A DNA stretch of 64,000 nucleotides, taken from positions 1,612,001 to 1,676,000 of the forward strand of contig JAKNDB010000064.1 in NCBI GenBank assembly GCA_024305405.1, written 5' to 3'. The notes below the pieces were generated by a model that searched no databases, was not told where the DNA came from, and worked only from the letters and a program-made list of their open reading frames with translations. Position 1 is the stretch's first letter. The number at the start of each line of letters is the position of its first letter. The stretch is from Dirofilaria immitis. Lineage: Eukaryota > Nematoda > Chromadorea > Rhabditida > Onchocercidae. The position numbers were made by a program, and so were the translations under genes. Of the stretch, positions 1 through 13,169 are shown piece after piece.

Positions 1-115
1 CTTTAAAACTTTTAAAAACTTAAATATAAAATGTATCCCATAAAATATACAATGAAAAAAGTTTATATTTAAAAATTAAACTTTCATTAAAAATTTTTCT
101 CACATTTTAACAATA

Positions 116-208
116 ATCATGAAATCAGTATCATGAAAATCAGTATCATGAAATTAGTATCATGAAATTAGTATCATGAAATCATTATCATGAAATCACT
201 ATCATAAA
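116..208. repeat. 14-bp minisatellite (ATGAAATCAGTATC-like)
   Basis: About six to seven degenerate copies of a 14-bp unit, recognisable by the recurring ATCATGAAAT core. The copies differ by single substitutions and one extra A. It is non-coding and no gene adjoins it. Confidence 0.8.
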
Positions 209-283
209 ATAAGTGGATATATTCAAAAAAAAAAGCAAAATTAATGAAACACGAAAATCTAATCTTCACAGTTATAAGAATGT

Positions 284-334
284 CGTCATCATCATTATCA
301 TTATCATCATCATCATCACCATCATCATCATCAT
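284..334. repeat. (ATC)n microsatellite
   Basis: Trinucleotide ATC/TCA run with a few ATT and ACC interruptions. It is followed by a short non-repeat stretch (335-420) of slightly higher G+C with no convincing ORF. Confidence 0.85.
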
Positions 335-887
335 AGGCAGGTGCAAATGAAGGGAAAAATTTGCAAACGCGTTGTTAGGGAAACTGCATTCTGTATAACC
401 TATCAGCTGCTTGATTACAAATTAAATATATAATCGGCAATATCACATTTGTAGCCAAGTTATAAATAATTTTTCATTAGCCAAAACAATTTTTAAATTT
501 GGTTACTGTAAGCATTGTTATTTCACATGTATATTCATAATTCTCTTGTCATATATGATAAAAATTTTTGTTAGTTGTTTAGTTGGATTGTAAATTTTTT
601 TTTAGTATAAAAGATTATAGATTATAAAATTATGTACAGTATGTAAATTTAATATAACATGCATTTTACAATTGTACGGTAAATAAAATGAATAAAACAG
701 TTTTTTTTTTTGATAAAATTCGCTTAACAGATGAACTTAAATTAATGTTTGATAAATTTGAGAATATTTATTTTAAAATTATTTTAATTCAATTCGAAGA
801 TATTTCAAAAATTACTCGTCAAATTTATTGAAACTATCAATTTATTTATTTGTTAAATTTAACTAAACAATTTAATAAAAATAAAAA
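335..887. other. AT-rich intergenic, nothing recognised
   Basis: Apart from the mildly G+C-richer 340-410 stretch, this is A/T-rich sequence with stops in all frames. No gene or RNA signature is seen. Confidence 0.5.
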
Positions 888-1152
888 AATCAACTTAGAA
901 ATATAGGCAATGATAATTTTTACGAAATTAACAATATCCTTATCTAAGAATGAAATTATCAATTATTTAAAAATATAAAAAGAAATCAACTTAGCAATAT
1001 AGTCAATGATAATCTTCACAGAATTAACAATATCCTTACCTGAGAATGAATTATCAGTTATATATAAAAATCAATCTAGAAATATAGACAATGATAATTT
1101 TCACAGAATTAACAATATCCTTATCTAAGAATGAAATTATCAATTATTCAAA
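888..1152. repeat. Tandem repeat, three copies of about 85-93 bp
   Basis: Three consecutive copies start near 888, 984 and 1069. Each carries the blocks AACAATATCCTTA and AATGATAAT followed by GAATTATCA-like sequence. Divergence is limited to substitutions and small indels, so the expansion is fairly recent. Confidence 0.85.
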
Positions 1153-1531
1153 AAAAAAAAAAATGTTACAATGAAATTAGTGTACGAATAATGATATGAA
1201 TCAAAGAAAAAACTTCATTACCATACTTAAAACATGAAATGGATTATTTTCTAAAAAAAAAAAAAAGAAAAGAAAAAGGGGTATAATCAAAAAAAAAAAT
1301 TGAAAATTTAGGACAAAATTGAAAAGCATATAGGCAAATTGATTATATCTCTCTTTATCCTATTACATGTCAATAGATGATGAAAAAAAAAAATTTATGT
1401 TATAGTAGTAGATAGAATTGGGAAAAATGGGATAAATGAAATAGGAAAAAAAATGATTGAAAATATCTGACAAACTTTGATTCGTTACAGATATGGTAGT
1501 ATGATGGATAGATGAAACACTTCTGTACATG

Positions 1532-1566
<35 letters not shown>

Positions 1567-2640
1567 ATGTCAAACAATGCAATAATAGATTTCATATATA
1601 ATTTTTGATAGAATTTTTAAAAATTTTCAGGAAGAAAAATTTTAAAAAGAATTTGAGGAAAAAAAAACGAAAAAGAAGAAGAAGAGGAAGGTGAGAGAAA
1701 TTTGGCTCCTTGAAGTCCAAGCTAAAAATTTCATTTTAACTGAGAAGGAAAATTAAATTTTATTAACAAGGACGATATGATTGGTAGGAGGTGATGTGAA
1801 GGAAGAAGAAAAATGAAGAAGTAGGAAGAAAAATAAGTTGAAGAATATTAGTGGCGCCATCAAGATGATACGCATATGGCCTTTCAGCCTCAAAATCAAA
1901 AGATCGAATATTTGAAATGAGATACAGGAAATGGTTAAAATGAACGAACTCGTATCATCGTCTCTGATCGTACTATATATGAGAGAAGAAATTACATTTT
2001 CCATTTCTGATGTGCTTTTTCATGCTATTTTTCATACATCCGGTTAAACGAGAACATCATCATTACAGTATCTTTTTAATTAACTGATTTTGATCGATAA
2101 CTGATAGTTGTTTAAAATTTAATAAGCAAACCTTAATGATTAATATCTTATAAATAATTCAACTATTTTTGCTATAGAAATAAAACGAATAATTTTAAAT
2201 ATTAAAATTTTATCATAGAAAAATGAAATGATTAAGCAAATTAAATAGATATGATAAGATGAAGGAAAAATGATGGATAATTTCAAGATAATAGAATCAG
2301 GATACGATATTTCAGTATTACACAAGAAAATTGAATAAATTTGATAAAAAAAATTATTGAAATACAATAAATTTATCATGTATTGATAATGCATTTTATA
2401 ACTAGTCTAATTTCTTGATATGAAAATAATGATGAAGTGATTAATTAAATGATAAAACTAATTTGAAACTTTTAAAATTTCAATAAACAATTTCATTATT
2501 GCTATTTCATTGCTAAATATTAATCGATAAAAATAATATAACAATCTGATTTATAATCAATAATTTCATTCATCCCTAGCAAGAATAGTATTAAAATTTC
2601 AAAATAATAATAAAAAAAAAAGCAGTAAAATTTCTTCGGA
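1153..2640. other. AT-rich intergenic with a (GT)n run and a purine-rich patch
   Basis: A (TG)n microsatellite lies at about 1542-1566 and a purine-rich GAA/GAG patch at about 1670-1695. The open frames on the - strand are low-complexity I/F/L/Y/S strings typical of AT-rich non-coding DNA. No gene is supported. Confidence 0.55.
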
Positions 2641-2705
2641 GGCCAATCAGATTAACTCTAATTAGTATCATTATTGTTGATGGTACCATCAAAATGAATA
2701 TACCA

Positions 2706-2894
2706 TTATCGTAAATTACCATCATCATCTTCATCATCTTCATCATCATCATCATCATTATCCTCATCGCCGAGAATCAACATCATCATCATTGTTAGTA
2801 TTACGATCAGGTGAGCATCGAAATATACGGGCAGCAATTCTTTTACCCCTTTAGCATTTGTTCGGATACTCAGATTCTCGCTTCTTGCCTTCAT
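2706..2894 (-). CDS. Doubtful small ORF, possible first exon (62 aa)
   Basis: A minus-strand ORF begins MKARSENLSIRTNAKGVKEL in a locally G+C-richer island (about 2810-3010). An acceptor-like TTATAG precedes the start by about 25 nt. The second half is translated from an (ATC)n microsatellite, giving an acidic D/E run that is unlikely to be functional. If the ORF is real, the natural reading is a short first exon ending at a weak GTAATA donor just before the microsatellite. No domain or homologue is recognised. A regulatory island is an equally good explanation. Confidence 0.2.
   Translation of the reverse strand: MKARSENLSIRTNAKGVKELLPVYFDAHLIVILTMMMMLILGDEDNDDDDDEDDEDDDGNLR
2719..2797. repeat. 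(ATC)n microsatellite with TTC and CTC interruptions
   Basis: TCA/TCT trinucleotide tract that forms the 3' half of the doubtful minus-strand ORF at 2706-2894. Confidence 0.85.
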
Positions 2895-3010
2895 TTTGCC
2901 GTTTCACGACGACCACTTCGCCTATAATATTACCACTACTGGTCCCGTTGTCGTTGCATTAACGAAAATGGGTATTTTACGAGTATTGCTTGCTGCCTGC
3001 CTCACATTTC

Positions 3011-4252
3011 TCAGCCATTTTGATACCATTTCATTCTAATCCATTTCATTTCATATATCATTTCTAACCAGTTCAGAAGCACCTTCTTCTGATGAACGGC
3101 ATCTTCTTCTTCTCATCGTCCTTCATCTTACCTATTGTTATCAAGTATATTTCATTATTCCTGGCTTGGCTTATGCTAATCTTTTTATTCAGGATAATCT
3201 TCAGGATAAAATCCATATAATATTTGCATGCTAGTCTTCTTCATGATAATCGAGAGCTAAATAATATTTGAAGATGATATTATCTAAATTATATGGATTA
3301 ATTAATCTACCTTCATGATATTTATTTATCAGTTATTATATATTTATCAGCAAGTATTTATTCATTCTTATACATGCAACAACATTTTTGCTACCATATT
3401 TTACTATCTGATATAAATTATCTGATAAATTATGATAAACAACTTTTGACAATTCAATGATATCATCACGAAACATATCAAAATCACCGTAACAATATAC
3501 TTCATCCAGAAAACGTTAATAACTTATGTTAATCATCAAGTAAATTGGTAAGTTCAATTTTTTGATATATCATAATAATTTGTTATACAGTAAACTTTAG
3601 CTAGTTGATTCGTTTAAATGATTTAAATTTTCCATCAAATCATTCGTCTATAGCCTAAATAATATATAACCAATTAAATTCAAGTTACTAACCTTTTTTT
3701 TCTTTCGATATTGCATAATGATTAATTATAATATATTGACGAATAGGATCTAATTTTTTTTTATTTCTTTAAAAAATCAACTATGAGAAATATTTTGTTA
3801 GATATGAGATTTAAAAAAAAAAAAATATCAATTTAGCCAAAAATTGAATAATCCAAAAAAATAAAAATAAAAAGGAAAAAAAAAGAGGGAAGGATAAGAT
3901 AGCAATTTTTATTGAAAAATTGTATGTATTTAATGCAAAAATATCCATTAAAATAAAATCCCAAAAATGGTAACCAAACTGAAATTGAGAAATAAATCAT
4001 TTAGAAAAATTTGCATTGCTTCTGAAAATAATTTTCTAATATATTTGTTTATTGAAAGAAAATATCAAACTTGTTTGTTTCGAGAAAATATCATATTTGT
4101 TTGTCTTGAGAACAAAAAAAAAAGAAAAAACAAAACAATTAGTAAAAAGAATGATTTTGGATGCAAACAATGCATTGAAGAGATTTTTTATAAAATTGAG
4201 AATAATAAATTTTTTGATATTTTGTTAAACTTGATTTTTAGAAACAAAAAAA
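3011..4252. other. AT-rich intergenic, nothing recognised
   Basis: Contains TTCATT and TCTTCTTC-type low-complexity patches near 3040-3125. The rest is unstructured A/T sequence. The 104-codon plus-strand ORF at 3967-4281 is K/N/I/F-rich, runs into the tandem array and shows no domain. Confidence 0.5.
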
Positions 4253-4604
4253 AACTTTGTTATAAGGTTAGATCTGATTGAGTGGTCGAAAAAACTTGGA
4301 TATAAGGTTGGATTTGATTGAGTAGTTGAAAAACTTTGATATAAGGCTGGATTTGATTGAGTAGTTGAAAAACTTTGATATAAGGTTGGATTTGATTGAG
4401 TAGTTGAAAAAACTTTGATATAAGGTTGGATTTGATTGAGTAGTTGAAAAAACTTTGATATAAGGTTGGATCCGATTGAGTAGTTGAAAAACTTTGGTAT
4501 AAAGTCGGATCCGATTGAGTGGTTGAAAAGGCTTTTGACATAAAGTCGGATCTGATTGAGTGGTTGAGAAAACTTTGAGACTAGATCCGGTTAAGTGGTT
4601 GAAT
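4253..4604. repeat. Minisatellite, about nine copies of a 39-41 bp unit
   Basis: Direct tandem copies share the blocks AACTTTGATATAAGGTTGGA and GATTGAGTAGTTGAAAA. The central copies are almost identical and those at both ends more diverged, the usual pattern for unequal-exchange arrays. The unit varies between 39 and 41 bp, so the minus-strand ORF it contains changes frame between copies and is not a conserved protein. Confidence 0.95.
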
Positions 4605-5386
4605 GATTTTAGGAATAAAAAAAAAATTTACAAAAGAATTTTTAACATTTTTTTTTCAATTTTTTATTTCCAAAAATAATTATGATTTTAATTTCTTATC
4701 AAAATTATCTTATCAAAATTAACATAGCGCATATTATGATTTTATTCAAAAATTTTTAATAAAATTATTAAAAATTCTTACTAAATTAGTTTATATACAT
4801 ATATTTAATAGTTATTTAATAATTTCATTTATTCTATAAATACTTACTTATATTTATGATTCGATAAAATTTTTAAAGTAATTTTTCTTTTTAAATTCTT
4901 ACTTCCATTTTCAATTATAATTTAATCATATTGGAAATTTTTTGATTAACGAATTATCACCACTTCAAATGGATCAACAAAACTATTTTAAATATCATAA
5001 AAATTCAGAATCTCTCTTTCGTCCTCTTTCTCTCCCTTTTTGCTTTATCTCACTCTATTTAACTTTTTAAATATAATTAGTACTGTATTGATGATTTGAA
5101 GAATGCTATGATAATGATAATATTCTATTTTTTGATTAAATTAATGAATAAACTTTTTTAAATTAGCTAAAATACTTCAACTAAGCTAAGGTAACGAAAT
5201 TAAACTAAAATTTTAGAAGATTTATTTTTAAAAATATTTGTAGAAGCATTTTAGTAGTTAGGTCTGTTAAATGCCATAAATAATCTTACTATTTGATATG
5301 ATTATGCCAATTGAAGAAGGATTTTTAGCTATTTCTACCAAATTTTTCTCTCGAGAAAAAAAAAACCTATCATTTGTAATAGGCGA
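4605..5386. other. AT-rich intergenic, nothing recognised
   Basis: Unstructured A/T sequence with a short CT-rich patch near 5010-5050. No open frame of interest. Confidence 0.5.
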
Positions 5387-5570
5387 AAAAGAGAGAGAGA
5401 GAGAGAGAGGGAAAAGAAAAGGAAAAAAAAAGACCACCCGAATTGTTGCTCTAATTTAAGACCACCCAGAGAGGGTAGAATAGTTCGTAGCCCAGTAGAA
5501 GAAGGCATATGGTTTTGTAGCCTAGAAGAAGTCATATGGTTTTGCTTATACATATATATATATATATATA
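5387..5570. repeat. Low-complexity cluster: (GA)n, short duplications, (TA)n
   Basis: A (GA)n run at 5387-5409 is followed by two short direct duplications: AAGACCACCC twice at about 5429-5470, then a unit of about 28 bp containing AGAAG and CATATGGTTTTG twice at about 5487-5537. A (TA)n run closes the cluster. The 84-codon minus-strand ORF across it is built from these repeats. Confidence 0.7.
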
Positions 5571-6690
5571 TTTGCCTTTGCTTTAACATATCAAAAAATA
5601 AGCATAGTTTATTCCGCTTATGTTGTTTTAAAAAAAATTTTTTTTTTTTTTTTTTAGCCTATTGTTCATATGGAACCAAATGTTTATTTTTTGTCTTATA
5701 ACATTCTAATTTCTTTTCGTTCTCTTTTTTTCTTTACCTTTTCTCTCTTTCTCTCTATCTCCATCTCTCTCTCTCTTTATCTCTCTCTTATTTTTCTTCT
5801 TGAATTTTTATTTTTTTTTCTGATATGATAAAATAATTATGGAAAAATCAAAAGTTGCATATTTTAATATTCAAGTTGCACATTTATGCTTATATATATA
5901 TATATATACATTTGTTTATTTTATTTAACTAAAAATTCTCAACTTAATTTATGAAACTTTTATTGTTTATTTATTGAAAGTAAAAAAGAAATGATAAGAA
6001 ATAAAAAAAAAAAAAGATTTATAAAATATTCGTTCTTTCTTTGTTTCTTTTTATTATACTCTAAGGAAAATGTTAAAATTTATAAATATTTATTGCTTAC
6101 ATTTTTATAATAAATAATTTTTTTTTAATATAATAAATAATCTTTATTATATAAAGATTATTTTATCGATTAAATATTTAGTATATTTGTAGAAGGAAAA
6201 ATCTTATTCGTAGAATAGTTTTTTTTTCCTTTAACTTATTTTAATTGATCAAATAATAGTATCAATTTATAGTTTTAAAATTCAAGCATTATTTACTCTA
6301 TATGAAATAAATAATTGATTTAATAATAGCTAACAATATCAACGACTATATAATCTAAATTGAATATTGATAAATCTTTCTTAGTTAGATATTTGATAAG
6401 ATTTTAGTAATTTTAAATATGAAAATAGCATATTTTACTGTATATCAGATACATATTATACAGTACTTTTTCTTCATTCTAAATTACGATATATTGTAAC
6501 ACAGTATACCATAGTTAATCATGATAATAAGCAAAAAGATATTCTCATTGATTGTCTACGAAAAATGAAACGCATTTTTCAGGTTATGAGTATAATTACT
6601 CATACAGTTTCATCTATAAGAATATAGTTATTCTATTACAATTAATAATTTTACAAATGTTCATGATATGTGTCGAGAGTTGGAAATAAA
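5571..6690. other. AT-rich intergenic with poly-T and CT-rich tracts
   Basis: Poly-T at about 5637-5656 and a CT-rich pyrimidine tract at about 5708-5800. No gene seen. Confidence 0.5.
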
Positions 6691-6764
6691 AATCGAGAGT
6701 GTTAATTTACAATATCGAGAGTGTTAATTACAATATTTTGAATCGAGAGTATTAATTACAATAT
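6691..6764. repeat. Short tandem repeat (ATCGAGAGTGTTAATTACAA)
   Basis: Three copies of a unit of about 24 bp carrying TCGAGAGTGTTAATT, the last with GTATTAATT. Small array in intergenic DNA. Confidence 0.75.
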
Positions 6765-8040
6765 GCCAATTTTATTTGCATTGATTGTTTAAAAGAAATT
6801 TCTCAAAATATGGCAATGGGATAGATGATGACCTAATAAATATATATATGAGTATAAATTATAGATAGAAAATGAATAAAGAAAAAGTATTATAGAATAA
6901 GAAAGAATGAAAAAAAATGAAGATAAATAATAAGCATAAAGAAAAGTTGAAAGAAAATAGAAAAAATGGAGAATGAGAAAAAGGAAAAGAAATAAAAGAA
7001 TTATGAATAAAGAGGAAGAACAGAATACAATTTTAAAAAAGCACGAAAAATCATGAGATAATGAAAGATTGAATCCTGTTTCTTTCTATCAAATAATTTT
7101 TTTTTTTGAATATATTTATTTCATCATTTCTATACATCTATCTGTTCAATATACAAATAAAAAAATAAAACAATCTATTCTATATGAATATTTTTCTGTT
7201 TTCAATAAATTTTTTTGAAAAAAATAGAAAAGAAAAAAAGGATAAAAAAGGGAAAAAGTATATATATAAAATAGCGAATAGAGTTGAAAAGAAAAAAGAA
7301 AAAATTGAAAAAAATTGAATATAAAATAGAGAATAGAGTTAAAAAGAAAAAGAAATTCTATTAATTTTTATTAGTCAAAAATATATTTTAAGGCAAAAAA
7401 AGTTGTAAAAACGAAAAAAGTTTTTTTATTTTCAGACAATATTTAGTAGCAGAAAAAAATGAAATAATTTTTGTTTATTTATTTGTTTATTTCTTTGTTT
7501 GTTTATTTTTTTCTTACACTTTCTTTCTTAAGCATTAATGAATAAAGAAAGAAAGAAAGAAAAAAATGAAAAGATAAATTAAGATTAAATTGAATTTTTT
7601 TCTCTTCTTTACAATGATTGGTTCATTTTTTCAAAAGAAAAAAAATAAAATAAAATAAAAATGAATGTATGAAAAAGAGATGGAAATAAAGAGTAAGAGG
7701 GATGAGAAAATATGATATGGTAAGATTTAAAAAAAAAGGAAAAGAAAAAAAAGGCATGTAAGAATGTTAAATGGATATGTTATTGATAGGTAAATAAATA
7801 TTTTCTAAGACTTCTCTTTTCATACTGACTTAAAATTAAAATAGAAAAAGGATAGAAGAAGAAAAAGAAGGAATGAACATAACACTTACCGTATCCTAGC
7901 AAAACTCATTTAAATAGCTGATTCACTGACTAACCGACTAATTTGACTATATATTTTCAAAAAATCTCTTCCATCACAATCCTCTCCTTTTTCTTCAATC
8001 TCTACAAATGAATCAATTTTGCTCCATGGACATTTTACAA
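6765..8040. other. A-rich intergenic sequence
   Basis: Dominated by AAAGAAAA-type purine runs on the + strand, with TTTGTTTATTT near 7470-7510. No gene or structured element recognised. Confidence 0.5.
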
Positions 8041-8054
8041 ACCCTCATTGAGCA

Positions 8055-8067
8055 CATATATACACAC

Positions 8068-8098
<31 letters not shown>

Positions 8099-8160
8099 CA
8101 TACATATATATATATATGCACACGCATACATACAAACACATAAATATATACATACGCATT
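8055..8160. repeat. (CA)n / (TA)n / (TACA)n microsatellite
   Basis: Compound CA, TACA and TA tract. Non-coding. Confidence 0.9.
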
Positions 8161-8489
8161 TAAATAATCACTTCAAGGGATTGACTAATGCTTTGCTAAA
8201 AATACTGTTAGTAACTAGATCAATCAACTACTATATGCTAACAATGCATCAATGTTTTCTTACTGTTTAAATTTGATATGAATATTTTAGCTTTCATCCA
8301 ATGATTGCTCGAGAGTGCTTTTTTATCCTTACTCAAATCATTTATGATAGTTTTGAAAAGGGACACTGTATTATTCTATGTAAATATTCATTGCTACAAA
8401 AAAATAATAATCATATCAATAATTTGATAAATATATTCTGGTTTATTAAATTATGATAATAATTTTTTGATTGTTTTGATCTATTATTT

Positions 8490-9142
8490 ATATTTATTTG
8501 CTATAATTTAATATATCGTGATTTAAATTAAAGTTAGCTTTTCTTTTTTGTATATATATTGCAATTTAAATTGGTATATCGTAATTTAAATCAAAGTTAG
8601 CTTTTCTTTCTTGTAAATATATCGTAATTTAAATAATATATCGTAATTTAAATAATATATCGTAATTTAAAATAATATATCGTAATATAAATTAATGTAT
8701 CGTAATTTAAATTGAAATTAGCTTTTCTTTTTCGAAATGTATCGTAATTTAAATCAAAGTTAGCTTTTCTTTCTTGTAAATATATCGTAATTTAAATAAT
8801 GTATCGTAATTTAAAATAATATATCGTAATATAAATTAATATATCGTAATTTAAATTGAAATTAGCTTTTCTTTTTTCGAAATGTATCGTAATTTAAATC
8901 AAAGTTAGCTTTTCTTTCTTGTAAATATATCGTAATTTAAATAATGTATCGTAATTAGCTTTCCTTTTTGGAAATATATTGTAATTTAAATTGATATATC
9001 GTAATTTAAATCAAAGTTAGCTTTTCTTTTTGTAAATATATCGTAATTTAAATAATGTATCGTAATTAGCTTTCCTTTTGAAATATATTGTAATTTAAAT
9101 TGATATATCGTAACTTAACTTAAAATTAGCTTTTCTTCTTTT
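8490..9142. repeat. Complex degenerate tandem array (TATCGTAATTTAAAT module)
   Basis: More than a dozen copies of a 16-20 bp module TATATCGTAATTTAAAT are interspersed with a second module, AAAGTTAGCTTTTCTTT. The combined block is itself repeated at least six times with deletions, which indicates nested rounds of duplication. No coding potential. Confidence 0.9.
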
Positions 9143-12010
9143 TGTATATATTAAAAAATGGTAGAATTATTTCTAAAACTCTTTTAAATATTGTCTTTTC
9201 AATGCTTAATTATATTCTAAGATCATAAAAAAATAAATTAAATTGAATTATGATGCATGAATACAGTAATTTAATTTCAGTATAATAATGAATGATATAT
9301 CATATAAATCAACCGTACAATGTTATGCTTTTGTATTATAAAAAAATTCTTGAGGAATAGCGAACGACGACAACATGTAAAAATACAACAAGTAATTATG
9401 ACATTTTAGTAGAAATTTATCAATTTTATGATTACTTTAGATATTTACAGTATATCAGCTATAAAGCAATCAAAATTATCAATGATATTATCAGTTGATA
9501 ATGAATTGAGGATTCTTGAAGAAGTTTGTTTATTATGTTTTTTTACTTTGAATTCCTTTTAATATATAATTGTCTAATTATGACAGTATGAAATTTTTGT
9601 CTTAAGTTTACTTTTGAAATTTAAGTAACCTTTTTAGGCTTTTTTTGTCTCTTACTAATTGCACCGACAATTCTCGAGATAAATTAGATTATGGAAAAGA
9701 ATGATTAGTAAATAATTCTGGAATATGCAATGTAATTACTCGGATATGATAGATTTAAAATTCTTTACTTAAAAAATTAAATTATAAATTATAATGTGAT
9801 TATTAGTAAAAATAATTATTATTATCATTGTAATTTCTGCACTGTTAGATATATATATATATACATTACATAAGTATCGTATATTTTATAATAAGCAATC
9901 GCTATATATGAATTAGATTTAGTTTTAATTCAGAATGAATTCTAGATTATATTTTTATCACTTTTTAAGCAACTTTATAACCTTACCCTTATTCGAGAGT
10001 ATGTTCATATTGCTTAGATTGAATAAAATGAAAGTTAAAAATTGGCCATATATCAAATATTTTCTGTTCTATAATATTTTTTCTTTGCTTAAACTTCGAG
10101 ACTTTTCCTAGTAGTCTCTAATTCGAGATTCTATCCTAGTAGTTGATATGATAAATTTTGAAATTCATCATTTGAAAAATTAAGCTTTATTAAGATTTCT
10201 TCAAGATTGCTTCAAGAATTCGCTTCTTCTTTGATTCCTTAATTTTCAGTTTTCATCCAATCAATTATATTTAGAAGATAAATAATTTCTAGTGATAAAC
10301 CATCAAAATATTTTAAAATGAATTACTTAATCAATAAAGATAATTGAAGCATAAATGTTCTTTTGAATACTGTAATTCTTTTAATCTCCTAACATAGGAA
10401 GAATTGTTGCTAAAACTATTAAATTTACTCGAATCTCGACTTGATAAGATTAATCTCATCAAGACTCACCATAAGATTAGTATTATTAAGTTTAATTCAT
10501 AATTCGATAAATAATTTAAAAAGAATTGGATAAATGAAGTTTCAAAAAAGATAATAAATAATTGCAAAATATCAAAAATTATTGGATATTTTAGACTTTT
10601 GATAATTTGATAAAATTCCATATATAAATTACAGTTACGGTTGAATTTATTTTCAACTCTTTTATTTCTTTCATTTTTTTCAAAATATTGAAATTATTAA
10701 AATTTCAAATTATTAATAAGTTGTCTTTGCAGAATTCAAAAATGACCGATAACAGGCATAATTTATTTGGAAATAAGTAAGTGATAAGATATTATCAGTA
10801 TGCGAAGGAAGCACAGGAAAATGTTCACATCATGTTAGTTGGCTTTTGATAAATTTAAATTGAATTCTGATAGCGATAATTGATATGAAATAATGCAAAT
10901 AGCAATAAATCAAATTTTAATGCTTATTTTTTTGATATTATAAATGAATCTTCACGTTATCATTTTTGTTTTTTAGAGAAGTGATAAAATATCGTATTAG
11001 AGTGTAAAATTTTAATTTTATCAAAGCTATATAAAAGTTGCTAAAATTATAGCATTATAAAATTTTGGCAAAAATTATTTTTAAATTATACTATCTAAAG
11101 TTTTGTTCAATTTGATGTGCAAAAAAAGTTTGTAACAATTTGATCAATGATAGGAAATGCTAAAAGAAAATAACATCACATCTGCGATTTACTGTTAAGT
11201 AGTGATAATTAAATTTTATATTTCAAATTAAAAATAAAAAATGAATTTTTTTCTCTCAAATTGAATAGATAAAAATTTATTTATTTACATATATAAATAC
11301 GATTATATGATTTCAATTCGAATATATTTTTTAAGTTCTTTTTAAGTATAAAATTTTTTCCATTTCAATATAACAACTATATATTTCATAGAATAGATAA
11401 AGTATGATAAGTTTAAAGGGTATATTGCAATTTATTGTTTATTTTTTTTGTTTAATTCAACTTTTTGTTTTTTGATAAAAATTATGCATTAAAAATATTT
11501 TAACTTTTTAATATTATTTGTTATAAAATTGAACAATTAAGTTTACATATATTTATATCGCAAATATCAAAAAAAAAGAAATTGTGAAAATAATTTTATC
11601 AATTTATCAAAATCTTTATTTATTGAATATATTAAGCAATATTATCAAGTATCGAAAATCAAATATTCCTAACAAACAGTTGTTTATCTCGAGATTTTTT
11701 TTATTAATGATATGATAACAATGATGGTATAGAAATTGCTTATCTTCAAGTCGATATAATCATGGAATAAAATTTGATAAAATTTAGAAATATTAAGCTA
11801 TCCAATCATTTTGTTCACTTTTTGATTTTCTGATTAAAATGAACTTTTTGATAGTATTTGATATGATTAAATGTTTATCTTGAGATTTCATGTATGATTA
11901 GTCTTTTAGTCATTTATATGATAGATAAATAAATAAAGCTAAATTCTACTCTTAAATAATGAATGAGTGAAATTTTCTCGAGAAAAATTAAATTATGATT
12001 AATTGATTTA
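9143..12010. other. Long AT-rich stretch, nothing recognised
   Basis: Almost 2.9 kb of unique-looking A/T sequence with dense TTATCA/TGATAA motifs, no tandem array, no G+C island and no open frame worth reporting. Confidence 0.5.
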
Positions 12011-12014
<4 letters not shown>

Positions 12015-12072
<58 letters not shown>

Positions 12073-12073
12073 T
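12015..12073. repeat. (AAT)n microsatellite
   Basis: Nearly pure AAT/ATA run of about 60 bp. Confidence 0.95.
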
Positions 12074-12205
12074 AATGGACTAAAATATATTTCATAATTT
12101 TAATTATTTATAAATAAATAATTAAAATAATAAAAAAATTTTTGCAAAAATTTTAGGACAAAAAAAGTAAATTTTTTGAAGAAATTAATGCAAAAAGAAA
12201 AAGAA

Positions 12206-12462
12206 ATGAATGAATGAATGAATGAATGAATGAATGAATGAATGAGGAAGGAATAAAAATTTTAATTTGAATAAAAATATTTTTCAAAAATTAAATATAA
12301 TAGGTTGTTAGAATGAATTATTTTTGATAAATAAATAATTATATAAAATGGCTATAAAATGGCACATAGGGGCAAATATTCATTTGAATAACAATAATTT
12401 TTAGGATCGTTTAAATGATGGTGGTAAATGAATGAATGAATGAATGAATGAATGAATGAATG
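12206..12462. repeat. Two (TGAA)n tetranucleotide tracts
   Basis: Perfect ATGA/TGAA runs at about 12206-12245 and 12427-12462, separated by about 180 bp of unique AT-rich sequence. Confidence 0.9.
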
Positions 12463-12845
12463 GTAAGGAAAGAGATTTCCGGTTTGTGATTTTATCCAAG
12501 ATATATACATATACATATAGTATGATATGATTTGATGAATTTGTCATGATTTGTCACGCAAATTAATGCATGTGCATTTTTATATTACATATTCATCAAT
12601 TTAGGGATTGCAAATTAAGCAACAAATTAAATAAATACGGTATTTGTAATTCAACAACAACAAAAAAAAAACAAAACAAAAAAACCAAAAACATATGAAA
12701 GATGAAGAATTAAATTCTCAAATTTTTTCTAAGTATAGAAAATCATTGAATATATTAGCATAAAATGAATTATAAAGTGCCATAATGATAATTAATGATA
12801 TAATTATAGGTTGCTTTAATTTATCAATACATATATATAATTATA

Positions 12846-13165
12846 TATATGCTACCGGAAAACTATTTATAGGTTAATTATCAATGCTATGACTAAAAAT
12901 AGAATATATATATTACCTGGAAACTATTTATAGGTAAACTATTAACGGTATGACTAAAAATAGCGATATATATATGTCACGTGAAAACTATTTATAGGTA
13001 AACTATCAATGATATAGCTAGAAATAGCAATATATATGTGTGATCCGAAAATTGACTATTTATAGGTATATATATATATGTTACCTAAAAACTGTTTATA
13101 AATATATATATGTGACATGAAAGCTATTTACAGGTAAATTATCAATGCTATAGCTAAGTATAGCA
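12846..13165. repeat. Tandem repeat, about five copies of about 60 bp
   Basis: Copies carry AAAACTATTTATAGGTAAA then CTATCAATGCTAT and end in a variable (TA)n tract. The (TA)n length and small deletions explain the uneven spacing. Confidence 0.85.
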
Positions 13166-13169
13166 ATAG

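Noticed and set aside
4260..4541. 93-codon repeat protein (FSTTQSDPTLYQS units)
   Set aside because: The unit alternates between 39 and 41 bp, so the peptide changes frame from copy to copy. It is a minisatellite.
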